64,000 bases of DNA from Bosea sp. 29B (GTDB lineage Bacteria; Pseudomonadota; Alphaproteobacteria; Rhizobiales; Beijerinckiaceae), in assembly GCF_902506165.1 (NCBI RefSeq), contig NZ_LR733817.1, forward strand, positions 822,153 to 886,152, read 5' to 3'. Below the pieces are notes generated by a model. The model saw only the letters and a program-made list of their open reading frames with translations, was not told the DNA's origin and did no database searches. Below, piece by piece: positions 27,826-37,357 of the stretch; position 1 is the first letter of the stretch; each line of letters starts with the position of its first letter. Position numbers and translations under genes: made by a program.

Positions 27826-28407
27826 ATGCTGAGACGACAGACTGCCCTCGCCCTCTCCGCCGCGCTCATGGCAGGAACCGCTTTTGCCCAGGCTCCGGCG
27901 CAACGCCCCGCCCAGCCGCGCCCGGTCCAGGCCCAGGCGACCCCGACGCCCGGTGCCGTCTCCCAGCCCGACAACACCACCGCAAGCTATGGCGACTGGA
28001 TCCTGCGCTGCCAGCAGAGCGTTGCAGCCCGCGTCTGCGAAATCGTCCAGACCCTGGAACAGCAGGGCCAGCGCGGCCCGATCGCGCTGGTTGCCATCGG
28101 CCGCCCGGTCAAGAGCGAGCCGATCAAGCTGGTGATCCAGGTTCCGCCGAACCTTGCGCTCGGCGACAAGGCCAGCGTGCGCGTGGTCGTCGCCGAGAAG
28201 GACGAGGCGCTCGCCGTCTTCCAGCGTTGCCTGCCCGGTGGCTGCTTCGCCGAGGCGACACTGAGCGACGACGTCTTCAAGCGCTGGCGCGGCTTCGGCG
28301 AGGCCGGCCAGATGCGCTATCTCGACGCCGGCAAGCGCGAGGTCACGCTGCCACTTTCCTTCCGCGGCTTCCCGGCGGCTGCCGAGGCGCTGCAGCGCGA
28401 GCCATGA
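27826..28407 (+). CDS. Invasion-associated locus B (IalB) family protein
   Basis: A 193-residue exported protein. The signal peptide MLRRQTALALSAALMAGTAFA ends at an AxA site and is followed by a proline- and glutamine-rich linker. The domain opens SYGDWILRCQQ, has a second cysteine in ARVCEIVQTLEQQG and ends with VFQRCLPGGCFAEA, the pattern of the IalB family with disulfide cysteines. IalB was named in Bartonella for erythrocyte invasion, but the family is widespread in free-living Hyphomicrobiales, where its role is unclear; it is periplasmic or membrane-associated. It is 80 bases after obgE and is followed by a palindromic repeat. Confidence 0.85.
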   Translation: MLRRQTALALSAALMAGTAFAQAPAQRPAQPRPVQAQATPTPGAVSQPDNTTASYGDWILRCQQSVAARVCEIVQTLEQQGQRGPIALVAIGRPVKSEPIKLVIQVPPNLALGDKASVRVVVAEKDEALAVFQRCLPGGCFAEATLSDDVFKRWRGFGEAGQMRYLDAGKREVTLPLSFRGFPAAAEALQREP

Positions 28408-28412
28408 GCAGC

Positions 28413-28507
28413 GTCATGCTCGGGCTTGCCCCGAGCATCTCAGGCCGGGTGAAGCGCTAGTCAGCGCCTTCTCGCCAGGAGATCCCAGGTCAAGCCTGAG
28501 AATGACG
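28413..28507. repeat. Palindromic intergenic repeat, family A copy 1 (diverged)
   Basis: It starts GTCATGCTCGGGCTTG, then CCCGAGCATCTCAGGCCG, and ends GAGAATGACG. The same ordered blocks occur at 50317-50459 and 57784-57890. The first 25 bases form a hairpin of their own. This copy has a degenerate right half. Confidence 0.8.
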
Positions 28508-28511
28508 GTCT

Positions 28512-30044
28512 TCAGTGCGCCGCCGAAGGCTTTGCATCGCGCAACGCCGTCAGCGCCACGGCGATGCAGAAAACCATGCCGGCGATCGCGATCAGCGCGA
28601 CCGCATGGAATCCCGTCATGAAGGCCTCGCGCGCCGCCTGCAGCAGGTGCGCCGACTGGTCGGGCGCCAGCTGCTCGGCTGCAGCGAGCGCCCCGCCGAG
28701 CGTCGAGCGCGCCGGCGCCAGCGTCGCGCTGTCGACACCCGCGACCGAAAGCCCCGCCATGCTCTGGCGATAGAGCGCCGCGCCGAGGCTACCGAAGACG
28801 GCGATGCCGAGCGCGCCGCCCAGTTCGATACTGGTCTCGGACATGGCCGAGGCCGCCCCCGCTCGCTCCTGCGGCGCCGAGCCGACCACGATCCCGGTCG
28901 TCAGCGCGATCACTGGCGTGAAGCCGATCGAAAACAGGATCGATGAAGCGACGATCTGGACGAGGTTCGGGGCGAAGGCGAGCCAAGCGAAACCAAGGCC
29001 GGAGAGCACCATGCCGCCGGCCATCAGCGTCGCGGGCTTGAAGCGCACGGACAGCGGCGTCACCGCGAAGGAGGCGAGCGTGAAGGCGACTGCCGAAGGC
29101 AGCGACCAGATGCCGGCTTCCAGCGGCGTCAGCCCGGCGACCAGTTGCAGATACTGCGCCATGAAGATGAAACTGCCGAACATCACCATGATGCCGGCGA
29201 GGTTGATCGCCAGTGCCGCGCGGAAGGCGGCAATCCCGAACAAGGTGAGATCGACCATCGGATCGGCGAGGCGCGTCTGCCGGCGCGCGAACACCACGCC
29301 GAACACCAGTCCCGCGACGATGCAGCCGGCGGCCGAGGCCGAGAGGCCGAACTCGGCCCAGTGCTTGATTCCGTAGATCACCGGCAGGATCGTCGCCAGC
29401 GAGAGCAGAGCGCTCGGCAGATCGAGGCGCCCTGCCTGCGGTGCCTTGTATTCCGGCAGCAGGATCGGCCCGATCACCAGCAGGATCAGCATCGGCGGCA
29501 CCGCGATCAGGAAGACCGAGCCCCACCAGAAATACTCGATCAGCGCGCCGCCGATCAGCGGTCCGATCACGGCGCCAGCCGAGAAGCTGGCGATCCACAT
29601 CGAGATCGCGAAGGTGCGCTCGGTCTCGTCCTCGAACATCACAGCGATCAGCGAGAGCGTCGAGGGCGCCAGTGTCGCCCCGGCGATGCCAAGCAGCGCC
29701 CGCATCACGATCAGCATCTCGGTGCTGGTCGAGAAGGCGGCGACGGTCGAGGCGACGCCGAAGGCGGCCGCGCCGATCAGCAGGAGCTTGCGCCGGCCGA
29801 TCCGGTCGCCGAGCGTGCCCATGGTCATCAGGAATCCGGCGACCATGAAGCCGTAGATATCGATGATCCAGAGTAGTTCGCCCGCTGTCGGCTTGAGCTC
29901 GCGCGTCAGTGTCGGGACCGCCAGGTTCAGCACCGTCAGGTCCATCGAATAGATCATGCAGGGGAAGGCGATCGCGATCAGGCCCAGCCATTCGCGGCGG
30001 GTGGCCTTACGCGCCGGCGCGGCGGCGTTCGTCGGGGTCGTCAC
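28512..30044 (-). CDS. MFS multidrug exporter, DHA2 (EmrB/QacA/SmvA) type
   Basis: A 510-residue inner-membrane protein with about 14 hydrophobic segments. The first loop motif is LGDRIGRRKLLLIG (MFS motif A, GxxxDRxGRR), and helix 1 carries the acidic MDLTVLNLAVPTL typical of proton-driven QacA/SmvA drug pumps. ERAGAASAMSETSIELGGAL is the C-terminal half motif. It would export cationic biocides or dyes by proton antiport. The start codon is GTG. No regulator is adjacent. A separate truncated exporter of the same family lies at 4827-5477 in the island. Confidence 0.88.
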   Translation of the reverse strand: MTTPTNAAAPARKATRREWLGLIAIAFPCMIYSMDLTVLNLAVPTLTRELKPTAGELLWIIDIYGFMVAGFLMTMGTLGDRIGRRKLLLIGAAAFGVASTVAAFSTSTEMLIVMRALLGIAGATLAPSTLSLIAVMFEDETERTFAISMWIASFSAGAVIGPLIGGALIEYFWWGSVFLIAVPPMLILLVIGPILLPEYKAPQAGRLDLPSALLSLATILPVIYGIKHWAEFGLSASAAGCIVAGLVFGVVFARRQTRLADPMVDLTLFGIAAFRAALAINLAGIMVMFGSFIFMAQYLQLVAGLTPLEAGIWSLPSAVAFTLASFAVTPLSVRFKPATLMAGGMVLSGLGFAWLAFAPNLVQIVASSILFSIGFTPVIALTTGIVVGSAPQERAGAASAMSETSIELGGALGIAVFGSLGAALYRQSMAGLSVAGVDSATLAPARSTLGGALAAAEQLAPDQSAHLLQAAREAFMTGFHAVALIAIAGMVFCIAVALTALRDAKPSAAH

Positions 30045-30171
30045 GGCAAAGTCTCTTTCAATTTTTTAAGCCGGAACACTGCCAACAGAATGTGGCAGCT
30101 CCTGTCAGCAGCTGCCCGCCACGCGCGCATGCCCGACGTGCTTGCGGCAGCGCCGACGCGCCAGCTTGGCG

Positions 30172-30735
30172 CTATGTCGGCCGCGCCCGCCGCAGCAGCA
30201 GCGTGTCGTGCCCGGAGAAGCTGACGATGCGCTCGTCCCGGAAGCCGAAGCGTCGCGCCAGCCGCAGCGACGGCTGGTTTTCCGGCGCGATCAGGCAGAC
30301 TGAGCTGTCGTGTGCGCCTTGCCCGTCGAGCCAGGCGAGTGCGGCGGTGAGCGCCTCGCTCGCGAATCCCTGTCCGTGCGCCCAGCCTGCCAACACCCAG
30401 CCGGCTTCGGGGATACCGCGGATCGACGGCTCGATCGCCCGGTGGAAATCGGCGAAACCGAGATCCCCGACAAAGTGGCCGCTCGCCTTCTCGGTCAACA
30501 CCCAATAGCCGTAGCCGAGCAGCGGCCACAGCCCGCGATAGCGCAGCAGCCGCATCCAGGCGTCCTGAGGCGTCGAAGGCTGGCCGATATGATGCACCAC
30601 CGCCGCATCGCCCCACATCTCGCAGAGCGGCTCGAAATGCTCGAGGCCATGCAGGTCGAGGACGAGGCGTTCGGTCTCCAGGCGAATGGCTCTAGCCCTC
30701 CGCGAATTGCAGCCGGTAGAGCCGCGCATAGGCAC
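30172..30735 (-). CDS. GNAT acetyltransferase
   Basis: A 187-residue protein starting inside the last 44 bases of the upstream ABC exporter gene, so the two are likely coupled. IRLETERLVLDLHGLEHFE and a later EAGWVLAGWAHGQGFASEAL (acetyl-CoA loop) followed by NQPSLRLARRFGFRDE are the RimJ/RimL-like signature. The true start may be a few codons further in, because the first 14 residues are not conserved-looking. Substrate unknown. Confidence 0.8.
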   Translation of the reverse strand: MPMRGSTGCNSRRARAIRLETERLVLDLHGLEHFEPLCEMWGDAAVVHHIGQPSTPQDAWMRLLRYRGLWPLLGYGYWVLTEKASGHFVGDLGFADFHRAIEPSIRGIPEAGWVLAGWAHGQGFASEALTAALAWLDGQGAHDSSVCLIAPENQPSLRLARRFGFRDERIVSFSGHDTLLLRRARPT

Positions 30736-32512
30736 CGTCGCGCGCGATCAGCCCGTCATGGTCGCCGGTCTCCACCACCTTGCCCTCGTCGAGCACGACG
30801 ATCTGGTCGGCCTCGCGCACGGTCGACAGCCGGTGCGCGATGACCAGCGTCGTCCGGCCCTTCATCAGCTCCGCCAGTGCCTCCTGCACCAATCGCTCCG
30901 ACTGGGTGTCGAGTGCGCTGGTCGCCTCGTCGAGCAGCAGGATCGGGGCATCCTTGAGGATGGCGCGAGCGATGGCGAGGCGCTGGCGTTCGCCGCCCGA
31001 AAGGCGCGAGCCGCGCTCGCCGACCTTCGTGTCATAGCCGTCGGGCATCGCCATGATGAAGTCGTGCGCCGCCGCCGCCCTGGCCGCCGCGACGATGTCC
31101 GCCTCGCTCGCACCCGGACGGCCGAAGCCGATATTGGCGCGCACCGTGTCGTCGAACAGCACGACATCCTGGCTGACCACGCCGATCTGGCCGCGCAGGC
31201 TGCGCAGGGTCACGTCGCGGATGTCCTGCCCGTCGATCTCGACCCGGCCCTCGGTGGGATCATAGAGCCGCGGCACCAGCGCCAGCATGGTCGATTTGCC
31301 GGAGCCGGAGCGGCCGACCAGCGCCGTGGTCTTGCCGGCCTCGGCGACGAGGTCGATGCCTTCGAGCCCGCGCTGGTCGTCGCGATAACGGAAACGCAGG
31401 TCGCAGAAGGCGACCTCCCCACCATTCACCGCCAGCGGCCTGGCATCCGGGCGCTCGGTGATCAGCGACTTCTCGTCGATCAGCGCGTAATAGCGCTTCA
31501 GCGAGGCGCCAGCCTCCTGGACGATGGCGTTGAGATTGCCGAGCGAGCGCATCGGCTGGGCCGCCAGCAGCAGCGCCGAGACATAGCCGGTGAAGTCGCC
31601 GACGGTGGAACTGCCCGAGGTGATGCGCACGCCGATCGCCGAGAGCACGCCGGCGACCGCGAGCCCGCCGGCGACCTCGAGCAATGGATCGAGCCGGCCG
31701 CGGGCATTGGCCGCCTTCATCTTCAGCGCCCGGATCGTCTCGAAGGCCCCGGCCGCGCGCTCCTTCAGATAAGGCTCGAGCGAATCGGTCTTGGCGACGC
31801 GCGCGCCCTGCAGGCTCTCGGTGACCAGGCTCGCCATGAGCCCGGTCTGCTCCTGCTGCGAGGCCGCCATCCGACGCAGCTTCTTGCCGATCCGGCCGAT
31901 CGGCCTGGCGACGACCGGCGCGATCAGCAGCACGACCGCCGTCATCTTCCAGTCGATCCAGAGCATGGCGCCGACCAGCGCGATCGCCGTCATCACGTCG
32001 CGGACCGCGATGTTGACCAGCCGGGTCAGCGCCTCCTTGACGAAGGTGAAGTCGGTGGTGAAGCGTTGCGTGAGCGAGGCCGGGTTTTCCCTCTGGAGCT
32101 GCGCCAGGTCGGCATCGATCAGATGGTCGTAGAGCGCGCTCTGCATGTCGGCCTCGATCCGGCTGACGACGCTGTTGGTCATCACCGTCTGGGTCAGCAG
32201 CGAGAAGCCCTTGATCGCAGTGACGATCACCACGACGACCGCGACGGCGTTGACCACGCCGATCTCGAAATCGATCGACTTCGACACCAGCCGCTCCATG
32301 CGGCGCACGAAGCCGGTCGCCTCGGCCCCGATCGGGTCGGCGAAGGCGTCGAAAGCCGCCTTGATCAGCAGTGGATAGAAGCTCGTCGTCGCCGCGATGA
32401 CCACGACGAGACCGAGGATGGCGAGGAGTTGCGGCGTGTATTGCCGCCCGCGCTCGCGCCAGACTCGGGCGAAGAGCGCAAAGGTATCGTCGGTGACGCG
32501 GCCGATCTTCAT
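30692..32512 (-). CDS. MsbA-like ABC exporter (membrane and ATPase fused)
   Basis: A 606-residue half-transporter. The first 330 residues hold about six membrane helices (for example AILGLVVVIAATTSFYPLL). The ATPase has Walker A GRSGSGKST, Q-loop GVVSQDVVLFDD, signature RLSGGERQR, Walker B APILLLDEATSALD and the H-loop IAHRLSTV. It resembles MsbA, the lipid A-core flippase, and related lipid exporters; which lipid it moves is an inference. The start at 32512 (MKIGRVTDDTF) is preferred over 32542. A GNAT gene overlaps its end. Confidence 0.88.
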   Translation of the reverse strand: MKIGRVTDDTFALFARVWRERGRQYTPQLLAILGLVVVIAATTSFYPLLIKAAFDAFADPIGAEATGFVRRMERLVSKSIDFEIGVVNAVAVVVVIVTAIKGFSLLTQTVMTNSVVSRIEADMQSALYDHLIDADLAQLQRENPASLTQRFTTDFTFVKEALTRLVNIAVRDVMTAIALVGAMLWIDWKMTAVVLLIAPVVARPIGRIGKKLRRMAASQQEQTGLMASLVTESLQGARVAKTDSLEPYLKERAAGAFETIRALKMKAANARGRLDPLLEVAGGLAVAGVLSAIGVRITSGSSTVGDFTGYVSALLLAAQPMRSLGNLNAIVQEAGASLKRYYALIDEKSLITERPDARPLAVNGGEVAFCDLRFRYRDDQRGLEGIDLVAEAGKTTALVGRSGSGKSTMLALVPRLYDPTEGRVEIDGQDIRDVTLRSLRGQIGVVSQDVVLFDDTVRANIGFGRPGASEADIVAAARAAAAHDFIMAMPDGYDTKVGERGSRLSGGERQRLAIARAILKDAPILLLDEATSALDTQSERLVQEALAELMKGRTTLVIAHRLSTVREADQIVVLDEGKVVETGDHDGLIARDGAYARLYRLQFAEG

Positions 32513-32619
32513 GGCGCGCGGCCTAACATGGCCGCCATGCAAGCGCCACTACCGGTCTTGCTCCGGACACGAAGCTGACGTCCGATGGACATGAGTTGAT
32601 TCACCAGATTCGAGAGCAC

Positions 32620-33756
32620 ATGCCCCTTTCCCCGCCGGCCCGGCCCGGACAGTCCTTCGCCGAGATCGATACGCCCGCCTTGATCATCGATCTCGACGCC
32701 TTCGAGCGGAATCTCGTCACCATGGCGGCTTTCGCCGAGGCGACGGGCGTGCGTCTGCGCCCCCATGCCAAGACGCATAAGAGCCCGGAGATCGCCCTGC
32801 GCCAGATCGCCCATGGTGCGGTCGGGCAATGCTGCCAGAAGGTCGGCGAAGCGGAGATCCTGGTCGCCGGCGGCGTCACCGACGTGCTCGTCACCAATGA
32901 GATCGCCGGCGCCGCCAAGCTCGACCGGCTGGCCAAGCTGGCGCGCGAGGCCCGAATCGGGCTCTGCGTCGACCATATCGAGGGCGTGCGCGAGGCCGCC
33001 GAGGCGGCAGCACGCAACGACGTCGTCCTCGACGTGCTGGTCGAGCTCGACATCGGCGGGCGCCGTTGCGGCGTCGCCCCCGGCGAGGCCGCGGTCCGGC
33101 TCGCCGAGGCGGTGGCGCGCAGCAACACGCTGCGCTTCCGCGGCGTGCAGGCCTATCACGGCTCGGCCCAGCACATGCGTTCGGTCGACGAGCGCAGCGA
33201 GGCGATCGAGCGCGCCGGACTGCTCACCCGCAATGCGATCGAGCGCCTCGCCCAGGCCGGCCTCGCCTGCGAGACCGTCGGCGGCGCCGGTACCGGAACC
33301 TTCGAGCTGGAGAGCCGCTCCGGCGTCTGGAACGAGCTGCAATGCGGCTCCTACATCTTCATGGACGCCGACTATGCCCGTAACCGCATGGCCGACGGCT
33401 CGACCTTCAGCACCTTCCAGCACGCGCTGTTCGTGCTCGCGGGGGTGATGAGCAAGCCGGTGCCGGACCGCGCCATCGTCGATGCCGGCCACAAGGCCGC
33501 CGCGGTCGATTCAGGGATGCCGGTGCCCTGGCAGCGCGACGGCGTGATCTACACCAAGCCCTCCGACGAGCACGGCATCCTGACCGGCGATCCCGTCGCC
33601 GTGCCGCATCGCGGCGAGCGTGTCCTGCTCGTGCCCGGCCATTGCGACCCGACCGTCAACCTGCACGACTGGTATGTCTGCGTGCGCGGCCTGGGTGGCC
33701 CGGACGCTCATGTCGAGGCGGTCTGGCCGGTCGCGGCGCGCGGCGCGCTCGGCTGA
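32620..33756 (+). CDS. DSD1-family PLP enzyme (D-threonine aldolase / D-serine dehydratase-like)
   Basis: A 378-residue protein. The alanine-racemase-like barrel opens IDTPALIIDLDAFERNL, and the PLP lysine lies in LRPHAKTHKSPE, as in D-threonine aldolases and D-serine dehydratases. DIGGRRCGV and VGGAGTGTFELES bind phosphate. The C-terminal beta domain ends LLVPGHCDPTVNLHDWYVC, where His and Cys bind the metal in this family. It would act on a D-3-hydroxyamino acid, but I cannot tell whether it is an aldolase or a dehydratase. The ATG at 32620 has a GAG ribosome site 6-8 bases upstream. Confidence 0.85.
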   Translation: MPLSPPARPGQSFAEIDTPALIIDLDAFERNLVTMAAFAEATGVRLRPHAKTHKSPEIALRQIAHGAVGQCCQKVGEAEILVAGGVTDVLVTNEIAGAAKLDRLAKLAREARIGLCVDHIEGVREAAEAAARNDVVLDVLVELDIGGRRCGVAPGEAAVRLAEAVARSNTLRFRGVQAYHGSAQHMRSVDERSEAIERAGLLTRNAIERLAQAGLACETVGGAGTGTFELESRSGVWNELQCGSYIFMDADYARNRMADGSTFSTFQHALFVLAGVMSKPVPDRAIVDAGHKAAAVDSGMPVPWQRDGVIYTKPSDEHGILTGDPVAVPHRGERVLLVPGHCDPTVNLHDWYVCVRGLGGPDAHVEAVWPVAARGALG

Positions 33757-33814
33757 TTCCAGCGGGCATGATGTCGACCGAAAGCCGGCATCCACTTTTC
33801 GGCATCATGTTCTG

Positions 33815-34609
33815 ATGCTCGCCGAGCTGGCGCTGCAGGCCCTGACGCCGGCTGCGCCGCTGGCGCGCCGGTTCGGCCTGCTGCGGGAAGGGATCGCGCT
33901 CTGGTCGCGCGGCCGGCGCCAGCGCAAGGCCTGGGAACCACATCAGGCCCGCTGCCGCGCGATCATCGCCGAGGTCGCAGCCTCCCTGCCGCAGCGGCGC
34001 AAGGTCGTGGTGCTCGGCTCCGGTCCAGCCCGCGACATCCCGCTGGACACGCTCTGCGCCAGCTTCGAGCAGGTCGTGCTCGTCGATATCGTTCATCTGC
34101 CGCTGCTGCGCCTGAAGCTCTGGCGACAGGGCAAGATCAGCCTCCTCAGCCGCGACCTCACCGGCGCCATGGCCTGGCTCGCCGGCGAGGAGGAGGGCCG
34201 GCAGGACCCGCTCGCCGATCTCATTGCCGACGACAGCGTCGACCTCGTCATCTCGGCCAACCTGCTCTCGCAGCTCGCCTGGCCGGTCGCCGACTGGCTT
34301 GAGGACAGCTCCGCACGCGCCGCGGCCCTGCCCGACAATCTGCCGGCCCGCTGCATCACCTGGCATCTCGAGGATCTTTCCCGCTTCAAAGGCCATGTCT
34401 GCCTGATCAGCGATGTCGAGATGGTCGAGCGCGACCGCAGCGGAGCGATCCATGACCGGCTCGACCTGATGTACGGCGTCGAGCTGCCGAAAGAAGATGA
34501 GAGCTGGCTCTGGCCGGTCGCCCCCTTCGGCGAGGCCGAGCGCAACCGGGAATATGTGCACAAGGTCTGTGTCTGGCGACGATATGAGGGCCGCTCGTCA
34601 GCCCTCTGA
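33815..34609 (+). CDS. Hypothetical protein, possibly a Rossmann-type methyltransferase
   Basis: A 264-residue protein. KVVVLGSGPARDIPLDTL resembles a SAM-binding first strand and loop, and VVLVDIVHLPLLRLKLW the second acidic strand; SVDLVISANLLSQLAWP would be strand 4. No catalytic motif allows a substrate call. The start at 33815 is chosen because upstream sequence in frame is the shadow of the PLP enzyme. Its stop overlaps the stop of the opposing GNAT gene by 12 bases. Confidence 0.6.
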   Translation: MLAELALQALTPAAPLARRFGLLREGIALWSRGRRQRKAWEPHQARCRAIIAEVAASLPQRRKVVVLGSGPARDIPLDTLCASFEQVVLVDIVHLPLLRLKLWRQGKISLLSRDLTGAMAWLAGEEEGRQDPLADLIADDSVDLVISANLLSQLAWPVADWLEDSSARAAALPDNLPARCITWHLEDLSRFKGHVCLISDVEMVERDRSGAIHDRLDLMYGVELPKEDESWLWPVAPFGEAERNREYVHKVCVWRRYEGRSSAL

Positions 34610-35098
34610 CACCGTGTAGACCTTGTGGACCACCCCGTCTTCAATTCGGTGGGTCCGGAAGCCTCGCGCCTCGTAATAGGCGAGGCCCAGTGCGTTGTCG
34701 TCGCGGATAGCGGCATCGATCCGGCCGATACCCGCCTCCGAAGCAGCCTGCCGCGTGACCGCGAACAGCACCGTGCCGACACCCTTCCGGCCGGCACGCG
34801 GCGAGACATGCGTCCCGATGCTCCCCCAGCCATCGGGCGTTCCATAGGGATCACCAGGCCGTGCCCGGCGCAGGGACTGAAAGCCGAGGACCGTCCCGGC
34901 ATCATCGAGCGCGACCGTGCAGGCGACGCGGTCGGGATGGGCAATATAAGTCGCGAGAACGAAGTCGGGATCACTGGGACGCTCCCGCCCGTACGCGACG
35001 ATGATGGCGCGCAGGACCGCGCTCATCGCCTCCGCATCGCTAGTGACGGCCGGTCGCGTGCGCATATCGACGAGTCCTTCAGTTGCGAGGTTCGCCAT
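34598..35098 (-). CDS. GNAT acetyltransferase
   Basis: A 166-residue protein with the acetyl-CoA loop THVSPRAGRKGVGTVLF and C-terminal DDNALGLAYYEARGFRTH, typical of general GNAT enzymes. Its ATG at 35098 overlaps the TGA of the upstream amidohydrolase gene (GTGATG), so the two form a coupled operon. The substrate is unknown; it may acetylate or detoxify a product released by the amidohydrolase, but that is a guess. Confidence 0.8.
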   Translation of the reverse strand: MANLATEGLVDMRTRPAVTSDAEAMSAVLRAIIVAYGRERPSDPDFVLATYIAHPDRVACTVALDDAGTVLGFQSLRRARPGDPYGTPDGWGSIGTHVSPRAGRKGVGTVLFAVTRQAASEAGIGRIDAAIRDDNALGLAYYEARGFRTHRIEDGVVHKVYTVSEG

Positions 35099-36255
35099 CA
35101 CGCCACAGCCAGACGCCGCCTGACGATCTCGGTGTGGAAGCGTGCGCCATGGATCAGCCCTTCGTCATCAAAATCGTAGCGTGGGTTGTGCAGCGGAGCG
35201 CTGTCGCCATTGCCGACGAAAGAGAAGCAGCCCGGCACATGCGCAAGGAAGCGGGCAAAATCCTCCGAGCCGGTGAAGGGCTCCGACACCACCGAGACGT
35301 TCTCAGGCCCGAGCACGTTCCGCGCCGCCTCCAGTGCCGCCTCGGTCTGAGCCGGCTGGTTGAGCAGCGGCACGAATTCGCGCGTGTAGCTCACCGACTG
35401 CTCGACATTGTAGGCGCGCGCGATGCCTTCGCTGATCACGCGCATCTGTGCCTCGATATCGGCGCTCACCTCGGGGTGGAAGCTGCGGGCATCGCCTAGG
35501 ATGCGTGCCTGACCCGGCAGAGCGTTGCGAGTGCCGTCAGTGACCAGCTCGGTCACCGAGACCACAGCGATGTCAGCCGGACTGAGGCGGCGCGAAACAA
35601 TCGTCTGCAGGCTGGTGACGAGGGCGCAGGCGGCGACCAGCGTCTCGTTGCCGACATGCGGGCGAGCAGCGTGGCCACCGACGCCGGTGAGGATAATCTC
35701 GAAATTATCCTCCGCCGACATGATCGGGCCAATGCGGGTCTGGAATTTGCCGACCGGCAGCCTCGGCGCATTGTGCAACCCGTAGATCTCCTCGAACGGA
35801 AAGCGCTCCATCAGCCCGTCATCGAGCATGGCCAGCGCGCCGCGCCCCCATTCCTCGGCCGGCTGGAAGACGAAGCGCACGGTGCCGTCGAAACCGCCCT
35901 CCTCCGCCAGGAGCTTCGCCGCGCCGAGCAGCATGGCGGTGTGGCCGTCATGACCGCAGGCATGCATGACGCCGGGGGTCTGCGAACGGTGCGGCTGCTC
36001 GCTTTGCTCGGGGATGCGCAAAGCGTCCATGTCGGCCCGCAATGCGATCGCCCGGTTGCCGCTGCCGCGCTTCAGCGTGCCGACGACGCCGGTGCCGCCG
36101 ATGCCCTCGGCGACATCGTCGAGGCCGAACTCGCGCAGCTTGGCCGCGACGAAGGCGCCGGTGCGCGTCTCTTCGAAGCCGAATTCCGGATGGGCGTGCA
36201 GGTCGCGTCGCCAGCCGGTCATCTCCTGCACGAGCTTGTCGAGATCGGTCGTCAC
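35098..36255 (-). CDS. M20D-family amidohydrolase (hippurate hydrolase-like)
   Basis: A 385-residue cytoplasmic metalloenzyme that hydrolyses N-acyl amino acids or related amides. The first block, HPEFGFEETRT, is followed by IALRADMDALRI, then the metal ligands HACGHDGHTAMLL and the catalytic FQPAEEWGRGA. GGHAARPH is in the dimerisation domain and SEDFARFL near the end supplies a late ligand region. Length is normal for the family. The downstream GNAT gene is coupled by overlap. Confidence 0.9.
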   Translation of the reverse strand: MTTDLDKLVQEMTGWRRDLHAHPEFGFEETRTGAFVAAKLREFGLDDVAEGIGGTGVVGTLKRGSGNRAIALRADMDALRIPEQSEQPHRSQTPGVMHACGHDGHTAMLLGAAKLLAEEGGFDGTVRFVFQPAEEWGRGALAMLDDGLMERFPFEEIYGLHNAPRLPVGKFQTRIGPIMSAEDNFEIILTGVGGHAARPHVGNETLVAACALVTSLQTIVSRRLSPADIAVVSVTELVTDGTRNALPGQARILGDARSFHPEVSADIEAQMRVISEGIARAYNVEQSVSYTREFVPLLNQPAQTEAALEAARNVLGPENVSVVSEPFTGSEDFARFLAHVPGCFSFVGNGDSAPLHNPRYDFDDEGLIHGARFHTEIVRRRLAVA

Positions 36256-36361
36256 GGGCTGTCCTCGCCTGCTTTACTCCGCCGGAAGACTATGCCGACG
36301 CCAGCGCAACAGGCGCTGCAATTGCCCGCCCCATTTGCAAGCTTGTTTCGCAAGCGTCTGC

Positions 36362-37252
36362 TTAGCGGTTCAGCCGCACGCTCCCACTGGTCGACAGGTC
36401 ATAGCCGCCGAACTCCCTTGCTCGCACCGCCATGTCGGCACCGCGCATCCAGGCGAGCAGCTTCTGCGTCGCCGGCTCGAAATAGCTCCGCCGGCGCATC
36501 ACCAGGTCGACGTGCTCCCAGACCAGCGGCAGGAAGGCGAGGCCGAAGGCCATGGCGATGGCGCGCGCCGCGATGCCGCAATCGGCCCGGCCAGAGCGGA
36601 TCGCCAGCGCCAGATCCTGGCCGGTGGCGCAGACGCCGTCGGCGACGACCATCCGGCCGGACGAGACCCCGGCCCGTTCGAGCAGGCTCAGCAACAACAA
36701 TTGCGCCCCCGCTCCGCGCTGGCGCTGAGCAAAGCGGGCGCCTTTTGCGATGGCCGCGCCGAGCCCGTCGATTCCAAGCGGGTTGTCGGATGCGATCAGC
36801 AGCCCCTGCTCGCGCCGGGCGAAGTTGATCACGACCGCATCGTGCAGCGAGGCTTCAGCCCGGATCGCGGCGAGGTTGGCGGCGTCATCATCCGGCGTCG
36901 CGTGCAGATGCAATGCGGCGATGGCGACCTCGTTACGCACCAGCCGGTCGAGCCCCGCCTGCGACCCCTCGGCCAGCAGCGCCAGCCCGCAGCCGGATTC
37001 GCGGATGGCGAGTTCCAGCAGCGAATCCTGGCTGCCGCCGACGATCGGCGGCGGCGGGACCGCGTCGAACCCGGCCGGCCGTGACAGGCCCGCCTCGAGC
37101 CAGCGGTCGAGCCCAGCACGCGGGAACAGCCACTTGCCGGAAAGCTTGGTGCAGGGCACCGCGCCTTGCCCGACCAGTTCGTAGAGCTTGCGCTCTTTGA
37201 GACGCAGATAGTTCGCTGCCTCGTCAGTCGTCAGCCAAGTCTGATCCTGCAT
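36362..37252 (-). CDS. HTH/substrate-binding-like regulator, probable Mo/W-responsive repressor
   Basis: A 296-residue protein. The N-terminus, WLTTDEAANYLRLKERKLYE then WLFPRAGLDRWLEAG, is an excisionase/MerR-type winged helix. The rest resembles a molybdate-type periplasmic binding fold used as a sensor: AIAALHLHATPDDD, GARFAQRQRGAGAQLLLLSL and DLALAIRSGRADCGIAARAI. Such fusions regulate molybdate or tungstate uptake genes. It is divergent from tupB, with a perfect ATTGCAA/TTGCAAT inverted repeat between them. I prefer the ATG at 37252 (AGG about 5 bases upstream) to the ATG at 37300. The ligand is inferred from the neighbours. Confidence 0.8.
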   Translation of the reverse strand: MQDQTWLTTDEAANYLRLKERKLYELVGQGAVPCTKLSGKWLFPRAGLDRWLEAGLSRPAGFDAVPPPPIVGGSQDSLLELAIRESGCGLALLAEGSQAGLDRLVRNEVAIAALHLHATPDDDAANLAAIRAEASLHDAVVINFARREQGLLIASDNPLGIDGLGAAIAKGARFAQRQRGAGAQLLLLSLLERAGVSSGRMVVADGVCATGQDLALAIRSGRADCGIAARAIAMAFGLAFLPLVWEHVDLVMRRRSYFEPATQKLLAWMRGADMAVRAREFGGYDLSTSGSVRLNR

Positions 37253-37312
37253 CAGCCTGCACGCACCTGCGCTGGTTACGATGTTGGCATTTGGTCGCAT
37301 TGAACTCTACCA

Positions 37313-37330
37313 ATTGCAAATGCTTGCAAT
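37313..37330. promoter_or_regulatory. Candidate operator for the divergent tup promoter
   Basis: An 18-base inverted repeat ATTGCAA ATGC TTGCAAT lies 27 bases before the tupB start and about 60 before the regulator start. Its dyad symmetry and location fit a binding site of the adjacent HTH/solute-binding regulator. Confidence 0.65.
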
Positions 37331-37357
37331 CTCAAGGCAAGCGCGCGGGAGCAGGTT

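Noticed and set aside
30686..32578. Plus-strand open frame of 630 codons
   Set aside because: Antisense shadow of the MsbA-like exporter, whose Walker and signature motifs are intact on the minus strand.
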